This document shows, in pieces, positions 1 through 5,800 of a DNA stretch of 10,418 bases. Made by a program: the position numbers and the translations under genes. The DNA is from JAHEEL01 sp034660035 (GTDB lineage: Bacteria > Actinomycetota > Acidimicrobiia > Spongiisociales > UBA5794): positions 1 to 10,418 of the forward strand of contig JAYEIJ010000121.1 in assembly GCA_034660035.1 (NCBI GenBank). The letters are read 5' to 3'. Numbering within the stretch: the stretch's first letter is position 1; each line of letters begins with the position of its first letter. The notes under the pieces are model-generated. The model worked only from the letters and a program-made list of their open reading frames with translations. It had not been told where the DNA came from and searched no databases.

Positions 1-1625
1 TGTTCGAGCATGCCGAGGCCCCGCAGGTGGGCGACGAGGTGCGCCCGGGTGTCATCGACGGGGCCGTCGGTCGAGAACTCCCCGAAGAGGTGGGCGACGT
101 CGGGAGGTGGGGCTTCGAACTCGCGGCGTTGCCGGTCCATGAGTTCGATCCGTCCGTCGGAGTGCGTGTCGTACACCTGGCGGGTTCCGAGGCGCTGGCG
201 CTGATCATCGGGGTCGCACACTGTCTGAACGAAGAGCACGTCGGCACCGTGTTCGCGGGCCGTGTCGATGACCACCCGGCGCTGCTCGTTCGTCTTGAAC
301 GCTCCGTCGATGGCGACCGGCAGGCCCGCATCGAGGAGGGATCCGGCCCGGCGGCATGACTCCGCGTAGGTTCGTTCGTTCATCTCGGGCGAGTACAGAC
401 CGGTTTCGTACGGCACCCAGACCCGCGTCGCCTGGCCGACACCGGCGATCTGTTTGCGCACCACGTCGGTAGAGATGACGTGCCACCCGTACTCCTCGCG
501 CAGGTAGCGGGCGAGGGAGCTCTTCCCCGTCCCCATCAGGCCGAAGAAGACCACCAGGGGCGGACGGGCGGTTCCGCCCGCATATTGGTAGGCGAGACCG
601 AATGAGTGGCGGGCCGCGTTGCGGTTCCTGCGTTTGTCGGTCTCGTCGAGATCCGGGTCGTCGGAAGTGAACGCGGCGACCTTGGCCCGCACATACGCCC
701 GATAGGTCTTGTAGAAGTCCATGAGTCCGTAGAGATCGTCATCCCCGGAAGCCTCGATGAAACGATCGACGAAGTACTCCGACAGGTCGGACCGCCCCCT
801 GGAGTCGAGGTCCATCGCCAGGAACCCGATGTCCATCGCCACATCGCCACATGCCAGCCGGTCGTTGAACTCGATACAGTCGAAGACGATCGGGGGGTCA
901 CAGAAGAAGATGTTGTCGAGATGAAGGTCCCCGTGACACTCGCGGATCCGTCCCTCGTCGATACGCCGCTCGAAGAGCTCCTCGTGGTCGGTGTAGAAGC
1001 GGTTCGTCCAGTCCCGGATGTGATCGAAACGCTCCCTCGAGATCAGTTTGCCGATGTAGCTTTCGGTCTGGACGAAGTTCTCGTCGGTGTTGAACTTGAT
1101 CGCGTCGATCTCGCCGAACCGGTCGACGTCGGGACCGCGACGGGCGCTGCGGTAGAACGGCACCAGAATGTCGACGAGGTCATCGAGCATGCCGCGGGTC
1201 AGTTCACCGCGTTCGAGGACCCCGACACCCAACTGGTCGCCGTCGAGCTGTTTCATCGCGACAGCCCAATCGACGATCTCCCCCTCGTCGCCGCCGATCG
1301 TCACGCGTTCGCCGTCGAATCGCACCGGTTCGACCCCGAGGTAGATGTCGGGGGCGAGCCGGCCGTTGAGGTCGACTTCGCGGCGACAGTTCCGTTCCCG
1401 CAGTTCGAGCGTCGAGAAATCCAGGAACCCGAAATCGACGGGCTTCTTGATCTTGTAGGCCCGGTCGCCGGTCAACAGGATCGACGAGATGTGGGTCTGG
1501 AGGTGGGTGACCTCATCGACCGGATGCGGATAGGCGTCCGGGCCCATCAGTCCATCGATGATCGCCGCGTGATCCATCGGCGCCGGTGCTCCGGTGCCGG
1601 AGTTGGTGGGTTCTGGTTCAGCCAT
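1..1625 (-). CDS. Fused aminoglycoside phosphotransferase-like kinase and P-loop ATPase (3' end outside window)
   Basis: The 541 complete codons visible form a two-domain protein. The N-terminal part (about residues 1-330) is a kinase-like APH fold: a TGDRAYKIKKPVDFGFLDFS block near residue 50, a catalytic HGDLHLDN loop at residue 231, and VFDCIEFN as the metal-binding segment. The C-terminal part carries a Walker A loop, GLMGTGKSS, at residues 362-370, followed by a STDVVRKQ segment typical of the zeta-toxin/adenylylsulfate-kinase-like P-loop proteins. This matches a widespread bacterial family (COG2187 joined to COG0645, usually about 500-540 residues), so little is probably missing past the edge. 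The substrate is unknown; the name does not imply antibiotic resistance. The ATG at 1623-1625 is preceded by GAGAGG, which overlaps the stop codon of the upstream metF-like gene, so the two are probably co-transcribed and translationally linked. No frameshift is seen. Confidence 0.9.
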   Translation of the reverse strand, partial: MAEPEPTNSGTGAPAPMDHAAIIDGLMGPDAYPHPVDEVTHLQTHISSILLTGDRAYKIKKPVDFGFLDFSTLELRERNCRREVDLNGRLAPDIYLGVEPVRFDGERVTIGGDEGEIVDWAVAMKQLDGDQLGVGVLERGELTRGMLDDLVDILVPFYRSARRGPDVDRFGEIDAIKFNTDENFVQTESYIGKLISRERFDHIRDWTNRFYTDHEELFERRIDEGRIRECHGDLHLDNIFFCDPPIVFDCIEFNDRLACGDVAMDIGFLAMDLDSRGRSDLSEYFVDRFIEASGDDDLYGLMDFYKTYRAYVRAKVAAFTSDDPDLDETDKRRNRNAARHSFGLAYQYAGGTARPPLVVFFGLMGTGKSSLARYLREEYGWHVISTDVVRKQIAGVGQATRVWVPYETGLYSPEMNERTYAESCRRAGSLLDAGLPVAIDGAFKTNEQRRVVIDTAREHGADVLFVQTVCDPDDQRQRLGTRQVYDTHSDGRIELMDRQRREFEAPPPDVAHLFGEFSTDGPVDDTRAHLVAHLRGLGMLE

Positions 1626-1634
1626 GGTTGCCTC

Positions 1635-2579
1635 TCATACGTCGAGCTTCGCCAACACGGCCTTGATCGACCTCGAACTGGACAACACGAAGAAATGCAC
1701 CGACGGACATCCCGATTCGAGGAGTTCCCGGACCTGTTCGGTTGCCCAAGCGATACCGATGTCGCGGGCGTGCTCGGGCGCCGATTCGACCTCTTCGGCG
1801 AGGGCCGTCGGGATCTCGCAGTGGAACGTGCGGGGAAGCGACGTGAGTTGGCGGGCGTTCGAGAGAATCCGTAGTCCGGGGATGATGGGCACGTCGATGC
1901 CCTGCTCGCGGCACTCGTCGACGAACGTGAAGAAGTGCCCGTTGTCGTAGAACATCTGCGTCACGACGTACTCGGCGCCCGCGTCGACCTTCTGCTTCAC
2001 CCGGGCCACGTCCGCGTTCAGGTTCGGGGCTTCGAAGTGCTTCTCGGGATACCCCGCCGCACCGACACAGAACTCCGTCGGTGAGGCGTCCGTCAGATCC
2101 TCGAGGAACCGGCCGCGGTTCATCGCAGTGACCTGATCGATCAGGTCGCTCGCATAGTCGTTGCGGGTCCGTCCCTCACCGGCCGGCTTGTCGTGTCCCG
2201 ACGAGTCGCCGCGCACCGCGAACACGTTGTCGATGCCGAGATAGTGCAACTCGATGAGGAAGTCCTCGGTCTCCTCGCGCGTGAAGCCCTCGCACAGGAC
2301 GTGCGGCACCGCATCGATGTCGTACTTGTTCTGGATCAGGGCACAGATACCGAGCGTGCCGGGCCGCTTCCTCGTCACCCGCCGGCGGATCCCGCCGGGC
2401 GTGTCGACGTACAGGGTCTCGGCGGCGTGACTCGTGATGTCGATAAACGGCGGCCGGTGCACGGCGAGACCCTCGATGAGACCGAGCAGGCTGGCCAGAT
2501 CACCGCCACGTTCGGGGGGAATAATCTCGAAGCTGGCGAAGGGCTCCTTGGCCATGGCGAGGTGTTCGGTGACCTTCAT
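1635..2579 (-). CDS. metF: 5,10-methylenetetrahydrofolate reductase
   Basis: A 314-residue cytosolic flavoenzyme that reduces 5,10-methylene-THF to 5-methyl-THF, the methyl donor for methionine synthesis. Family landmarks: N-terminal SFEIIPPERGG with Glu18 at the place of the catalytic glutamate (E. coli Glu28), NVFAVRGD with Asp125 at the place of the FAD/folate-contacting aspartate (E. coli Asp120), then GAAGYPEKHFEAPN, DAGAEYVVTQMFYDN and VPIIPGLRIL in the expected order. The length is normal for a bacterial TIM-barrel MetF without the eukaryotic regulatory domain. The ATG at 2577-2579 is preferred over one nine codons upstream because AAGGA lies nine bases before it and family similarity begins with MKVTEHLA. 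The stop is nine bases before the kinase/ATPase gene. The wording MKVTEH...FEIIPP recalls Bacteroidota-type MetF more than the usual actinobacterial form; this is from memory. Confidence 0.95.
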   Translation of the reverse strand: MKVTEHLAMAKEPFASFEIIPPERGGDLASLLGLIEGLAVHRPPFIDITSHAAETLYVDTPGGIRRRVTRKRPGTLGICALIQNKYDIDAVPHVLCEGFTREETEDFLIELHYLGIDNVFAVRGDSSGHDKPAGEGRTRNDYASDLIDQVTAMNRGRFLEDLTDASPTEFCVGAAGYPEKHFEAPNLNADVARVKQKVDAGAEYVVTQMFYDNGHFFTFVDECREQGIDVPIIPGLRILSNARQLTSLPRTFHCEIPTALAEEVESAPEHARDIGIAWATEQVRELLESGCPSVHFFVLSSSRSIKAVLAKLDV

Positions 2580-2588
2580 CGTTGCTGA

Positions 2589-2593
2589 TCCTT
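2589..2593 (-). promoter_or_regulatory. Shine-Dalgarno of metF
   Basis: Reads AAGGA on the minus strand, nine bases before the ATG at 2579. It decides that start against the in-frame ATG at 2606, which would place this site inside the coding region. Confidence 0.7.
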
Positions 2594-2621
2594 CGGCTCT
2601 CTGCACGTCGACCGAACGCCC

Positions 2622-2627
2622 ACTCTA
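2622..2627 (-). promoter_or_regulatory. Possible -10 element for metF operon
   Basis: TAGAGT (TANNNT class) on the minus strand, 42 bases before the metF start, giving a predicted leader of about 35 bases that would include the Shine-Dalgarno. No good -35 hexamer is visible. The same hexamer serves the divergent phosphatase gene at 2770. Weak evidence, from motif and position only. Confidence 0.35.
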
Positions 2628-2769
2628 CGCACCTGCCGGTCATTCAGGGCCATGGACAGAAAGAGCATCAACCATCGTGCTTCACACGGAACTCAAGCCA
2701 TTGCGCCGCCGTCGATGACCTGAGGTTGGAAGTGGGTGCGCAGGCGACGGCGTTCGCGTCGCCGCCCCG

Positions 2770-2775
2770 TAGAGT
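2770..2775 (+). promoter_or_regulatory. Leaderless-type -10 element of the phosphatase gene
   Basis: TAGAGT ends seven bases before the GTG at 2783, so transcription would begin at or next to the start codon. No Shine-Dalgarno is present, which agrees with a leaderless mRNA. The -35 region is not recognisable. The site also supports choosing the GTG at 2783 over longer versions of the frame. Confidence 0.5.
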
Positions 2776-2782
2776 GATCGGT

Positions 2783-3568
2783 GTGAGCCGTCTCGACGAT
2801 CTGAACCGCATCGACCGGGCGCTCGATGCCGCCGTACGAACGCTCGAACCCTTCACGCCCGGGGCCATCGAAGCAACGATGAAGCAGGACGACGACCCCG
2901 TCACCGCCGCGGATCTCGCCGTGAACGATGTGCTGCTCGGCCTGCTCCCTCAACCGGGGGAAGGATGGCTGTTCGAGGAGACGGCAGACGGCACGGACCG
3001 ACTCGGCCGGGACCGCGTCTGGATCGTCGACCCGATCGACGGCACCCGCGAATTCGTCCAAGGCATCCCCGAGTGGAGTATCTCGATCGGTCTCGTCGAA
3101 CACGGACGACCCGTCGCCGGCGGTGTCTGCAACCCTGCCACCGGGGAGAGGATCATCGGCTCGATCGAGACCGGCGTCCGGTACACCGGGCATCGGCCGG
3201 CCACCTCTGCCACCTCACTCGCCGATGCGATCGTCCTCGCCTCCCGCTCCGAGATGCGCCGCGGCGAATGGGAGCGATTCTTCGACGAGTCGTTCACGAT
3301 TGTTCCCATGGGGTCCGTTGCCTACAAACTCGCCCTCGTCGCCGCCGGCCGCGCCGACGCCACCTGGACGCTCGTTCCCAAACATGAATGGGACGTCGCA
3401 GCCGGTGCCGCCCTCGTCCTAGCGGCCGGCGGATGGATCGCCCTACCGGACGGTTCCCCACCCACATGGAACAACCCGGACCCCCTTCTCCCCGGACTCA
3501 TCGCCACCACGTCAGCGATCGCGCCGGACGTTGCTCGAGCGCTCGGTTTGCGGAGCCACCAGTCCTGA
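2783..3568 (+). CDS. Inositol monophosphatase family phosphatase (CysQ/HisN/IMPase-like)
   Basis: A 261-residue Mg2+-dependent phosphomonoesterase of the inositol monophosphatase superfamily, probably cytosolic. Visible motifs are DDPVTAADLAVND (residues 37-49), the metal-binding LFEETADG (Glu65, Glu66), the signature WIVDPIDGTREF (Asp83, Asp86), and EWDVAAGAALVLAAGG (Asp204), all in the usual order and spacing. The DGTREF wording resembles CysQ-type 3'-phosphoadenosine 5'-phosphate phosphatases, but histidinol-phosphate or inositol-phosphate activity cannot be excluded, so no gene symbol is given. The GTG at 2783 is chosen because similarity begins there and TAGAGT sits seven bases upstream; a GTG at 2774 is an alternative. 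The frame stays open upstream to 2582, but that part looks like non-coding sequence. The gene stands alone, divergent from metF across about 200 bases. Confidence 0.88.
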   Translation: MSRLDDLNRIDRALDAAVRTLEPFTPGAIEATMKQDDDPVTAADLAVNDVLLGLLPQPGEGWLFEETADGTDRLGRDRVWIVDPIDGTREFVQGIPEWSISIGLVEHGRPVAGGVCNPATGERIIGSIETGVRYTGHRPATSATSLADAIVLASRSEMRRGEWERFFDESFTIVPMGSVAYKLALVAAGRADATWTLVPKHEWDVAAGAALVLAAGGWIALPDGSPPTWNNPDPLLPGLIATTSAIAPDVARALGLRSHQS

Positions 3569-3659
3569 TCGCCGTCACGACGAGGAACAACGGCACTCTT
3601 CGAGCGCTCGCCGAGCCGACCGGCCGGGTCTCGGCGGAATCAGCCCGACAACGGCACCG

Positions 3660-3875
3660 GAAGCCATCACGAATCTCGCTGAACGCCTCGATTGGAATCA
3701 CACTGAGACACTCGCCCGCAACCAGCGGAAGCGACCCGCACTCGCTCGTCTCCGGTGGCTTGCAGCTGCGGCCGGTAGGTCAGCTCCCCAGCCACACCGG
3801 GGACGGTTGATCCCCTCGCTCGGCCTGTGTCCAGCCACTCCCGTCGACGAAACCCTCTTCGGAATCAAACCATGA
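3660..3875 (+). pseudogene. Probable C-terminal remnant of an AbiEi-like antitoxin
   Basis: The frame ending at the TGA of 3873-3875 reads as protein-like from about 3660: EAITNLAERLDW, RKRPALARLRWLAAAAGRSA and TPVDETLFGIKP. The ALARLRWLA stretch and the closing PVD...GIKP resemble, from memory, the C-terminal part of AbiEi-family antitoxins and regulators. The stop overlaps the next ORF's ATG as ATGA, the usual arrangement of abiEi before abiEii. The sequence between the phosphatase gene (ending 3568) and 3660 is far too short for the missing N-terminal winged-helix domain and shows no such motif in any frame. I therefore call it a truncated relic. The identification rests mainly on the neighbouring AbiEii-like fragment and could be wrong. 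Confidence 0.4.
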
Positions 3876-4012
3876 TCGACTCTCACGAGATTGAGCACGC
3901 AGCGAACCGTCTCGGGGTTTCGATCGACCAAATCCGACGCGACCACCTGATCTCCCACGTTCTCGCAGCTTTCGCCGCGAACGCGCCGTCGATCAGGGAC
4001 GAGGCATCTTGA
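3872..4012 (+). pseudogene. N-terminal fragment of an AbiEii-like nucleotidyltransferase toxin
   Basis: The 46 codons from the ATG at 3872 give MIDSHEIEHAANRLGVS followed by IDQIRRDHLISHVLAAFA. The latter resembles the start of AbiEii/AbiGii-family nucleotidyltransferase toxins, where a short helix with a (K/R)D-H/Y-L-x-S-x-L-L pattern precedes the active-site loop FFGGTAL...SEDIDL. In this copy the frame stops at 4012, before that loop, and none of the three forward frames up to 4121 contains the GGTxL or DxD motifs. The toxin would lack its catalytic core and be inactive. The start overlaps the preceding ORF's stop (ATGA). Alternatively it is an unrelated small protein, or a real 46-residue ORF that was kept. 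Confidence 0.5.
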
Positions 4013-4074
4013 AGCCATATCCGGCACTCTCACAGAACCACCACCGCACCACGAACACCCCGAGTGAAGCGACA

Positions 4075-4090
4075 CTCCCTCGGGAGGGAG
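4075..4090 (-). terminator. Hairpin downstream of the membrane-protein gene
   Basis: CTCCCT and AGGGAG form a perfect 6-bp stem around a 4-base loop, 32 bases past the stop of the minus-strand three-gene unit. No T-run follows on either strand, so it is at best a weak or factor-assisted terminator lying between the end of that unit and the AbiE remnant. Called on position and symmetry only. Confidence 0.3.
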
Positions 4091-4121
4091 GAAGCCCCTT
4101 TCCCGGTCGAGATCGAACGAC

Positions 4122-4607
4122 CTACCTCGGTCTGCCGGTGGTGAGTGCGGCCTGCCGGCGGATCTGGAGCTGCCGGACCAGGAGATTCGTACTCGTGCCG
4201 AGGGTGGTCCCCGTGGCGAAGAACATGGCGGCAAGGCCGCCGGCGACCACCTCTGCCAGTGCGAATGTCGCGAGCAACTGCGTGAGTCCGAACGAGACGG
4301 CCCAGAAGATGAGGTGCAGGATCGAGCGATCGGCGATCACCTTCTCGTTTCGCATCGACAGTCGGGCGGTGAAGCCCCACGCCGCGCCGAAACCGATCCC
4401 GAAAACGAGTAGCGCGATCCCCAGGGCCCCGGGCGCCGCTTGCCGAAGGAACACGAGGTTGATGATCAGCATGAAGGGGGCCATGACGATCCCGATCGCC
4501 GTCCACCCCGGACGCACCGGAGCCGGACGCCGCACCTGTCGGATCAGACTCCAGATGACGAACACGAACATCGGGACCGACAACAGTCCGATGATGCGCC
4601 CGATCAT
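4122..4607 (-). CDS. Small polytopic membrane protein, third gene of the unit
   Basis: A 161-residue hydrophobic protein with four or five predicted membrane helices, at about residues 3-23, 35-54, 58-79, 97-116 and 119-140, and short basic loops (RQVRRPAPVRPG near 23-34, ARLSMRNEK near 81-89) plus a basic C-terminal tail. No catalytic motif or family signature is recognised. Its ATG overlaps the stop codon of the zinc-ribbon gene by four bases (ATGA), which strongly suggests translational coupling. As the last member of the unit, it may be the membrane partner of the two proteins encoded upstream, for example anchoring the zinc-ribbon protein, or an immunity or auxiliary factor if the large protein is a toxin. 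These roles are inferred from position alone. The stop is TAG at 4122-4124. Confidence 0.8.
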   Translation of the reverse strand: MIGRIIGLLSVPMFVFVIWSLIRQVRRPAPVRPGWTAIGIVMAPFMLIINLVFLRQAAPGALGIALLVFGIGFGAAWGFTARLSMRNEKVIADRSILHLIFWAVSFGLTQLLATFALAEVVAGGLAAMFFATGTTLGTSTNLLVRQLQIRRQAALTTGRPR

Positions 4608-5800
4608 GGCGCACCGCCGCCGGAAGGCGGCCCTGTGGCAGCGCCGCAGGACGGGCAGAAGGGTCCACGGTCAAGATCGATCTCAGCGCCGCACGACGAA
4701 CACGTCATCACCCCGGGGTCGTCGGCCTCCTCGAGGCTCTGTCCGCACGAGCCACAGAACCGCTCCCCGGTCTCGATTGCCGCCCCGCAGTTCGGGCAGT
4801 GAGGCCCGCCCGTGATGACCACAGGCGTCGGTGTTGGGATCAGAAGAAGGCGGCGAAGCATCTCCACCGCTACTTCGGCCTCCGGCTCCACGAGCGTCAC
4901 CTCGCGTGCGCCATCCTCGCCGTTCCAGAAGCCGAGACCGAGCCGGACCGGTGAGCGCAGGATGGTCAACTCACCCATCCTCACGGCGGGATCCCCGTCG
5001 GCAAAGGTCAGCGTCACACTGCTCCACTTGATGACCTCACCGCACAATTCAACGAGATTGCTCCCAAGGACCGTGGGTTGCAGCGCATTGCCGGCAGGCT
5101 CCACGAGTTTCGCTTCGGTCATGCCCGAGACCATCGCAGGACCGTCCGGCGGTGCGGAACGCAGATCGAACGGAGAGAGCGGGGTGAAGGCCGTGACTGC
5201 CCACCTGGTGTCCGATCCACCGAGTCCGGCCGTCACCTGGGCCTGAAGCGCATCTGCATCGAACTGCGGGGTCGGTGTTGGGCGGCGTTCAAGCTGCGCG
5301 GTGAGGGCCGTGGAACGATGAACATCGGTCGCTGCGAGGAGACCGATCCAGCCGTCGAACGGCACTGTGACATCCGGTGATACGGGCCGGGTCGGCAGCG
5401 TGGTCAGGTCGAGCAGGCCGTCGAGCAGCGCGGCGACTTCGTACTCTGACGCCATCACGAGGAGGTCGAGGCCGTCGCTGAGGGCCGCGATCATCACATA
5501 GGGTCCCCCGTTTGGTCCGGCGGCCACATGGGTGATGGCCCATTCCTCGACACCGGGCACGCCGACTCTCACGGAGAGAACGCGGCTCGGCGCAGCGACG
5601 ACGCGCATCGCCGCACCGAGCGCCGGTACCGGTTCTGTTCCGGCTTCGCCGACGAGTCCGGAGCCTTCCAGCACCGAGAGCGGTGGAGTCGACGTCTCCG
5701 ATGCCGCGACGAAGCGGCCGTCGGGCACGACACCCATGAGGCCCAGGAGCGCCGACGTCTGGCTGTCGCTGAGTTCGTATCGAACGGATTCATCATGCAT
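4604..5800 (-). CDS. Unrecognised protein with two C-terminal zinc ribbons, second gene of the unit
   Basis: A 398-residue protein without signal peptide or membrane segment, so probably cytoplasmic. Residues 1-325 are a globular region of unknown family with alternating hydrophobic strands (for example VLSVRVG, ITHVAAG, YVMIAALSDGLDLLVM, VTLTFADGD). Residues 334-386 hold two tandem zinc ribbons with four cysteines each: CPNC/CGSC (Cys335, 338, 349, 352) and CSSC/CPSC (Cys367, 370, 382, 385). A Gly/Pro-rich tail follows. The ATG at 5798-5800 is chosen because GGGAGAG lies eight bases upstream; the frame is open further upstream but without a ribosome site. The gene overlaps the large receptor/toxin-like gene by eight bases and the membrane-protein gene by four. 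Position right after a cyclase-like protein makes it a candidate regulator, activator or immunity factor, by inference only. Confidence 0.85.
   Translation of the reverse strand: MHDESVRYELSDSQTSALLGLMGVVPDGRFVAASETSTPPLSVLEGSGLVGEAGTEPVPALGAAMRVVAAPSRVLSVRVGVPGVEEWAITHVAAGPNGGPYVMIAALSDGLDLLVMASEYEVAALLDGLLDLTTLPTRPVSPDVTVPFDGWIGLLAATDVHRSTALTAQLERRPTPTPQFDADALQAQVTAGLGGSDTRWAVTAFTPLSPFDLRSAPPDGPAMVSGMTEAKLVEPAGNALQPTVLGSNLVELCGEVIKWSSVTLTFADGDPAVRMGELTILRSPVRLGLGFWNGEDGAREVTLVEPEAEVAVEMLRRLLLIPTPTPVVITGGPHCPNCGAAIETGERFCGSCGQSLEEADDPGVMTCSSCGAEIDLDRGPFCPSCGAATGPPSGGGAP

Noticed and set aside
536..901. Possible frameshift in the kinase/ATPase gene, because a separate open frame exists here
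   Set aside because: Codon-by-codon reading through this stretch gives one uninterrupted frame from the kinase domain into the Walker A loop; the other frame is a shadow.
606..1874. Long plus-strand open frame of 422 codons
   Set aside because: It is antisense to the kinase/ATPase gene and the end of metF, whose family motifs on the minus strand are unmistakable. The frame is open because of GC-rich codon use.
2582..2782. N-terminal extension of the phosphatase by 67 residues
   Set aside because: The extension has no similarity to the phosphatase family, covers the divergent promoter region, and would put the -10 element TAGAGT inside the gene.
3569..3659. Search for a terminator of the phosphatase gene or the missing AbiEi N-terminus
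   Set aside because: No stable hairpin followed by a T-run and no helix-turn-helix-like sequence in any frame was found.
4105..4122. tRNA T-arm-like stem GGTCG with a TTCGATC loop on the minus strand, as a possible tRNA or attachment-site remnant
   Set aside because: The loop has eight bases when the stem is paired, no acceptor or anticodon arm can be folded around it, and part of it is the end of the membrane-protein gene.
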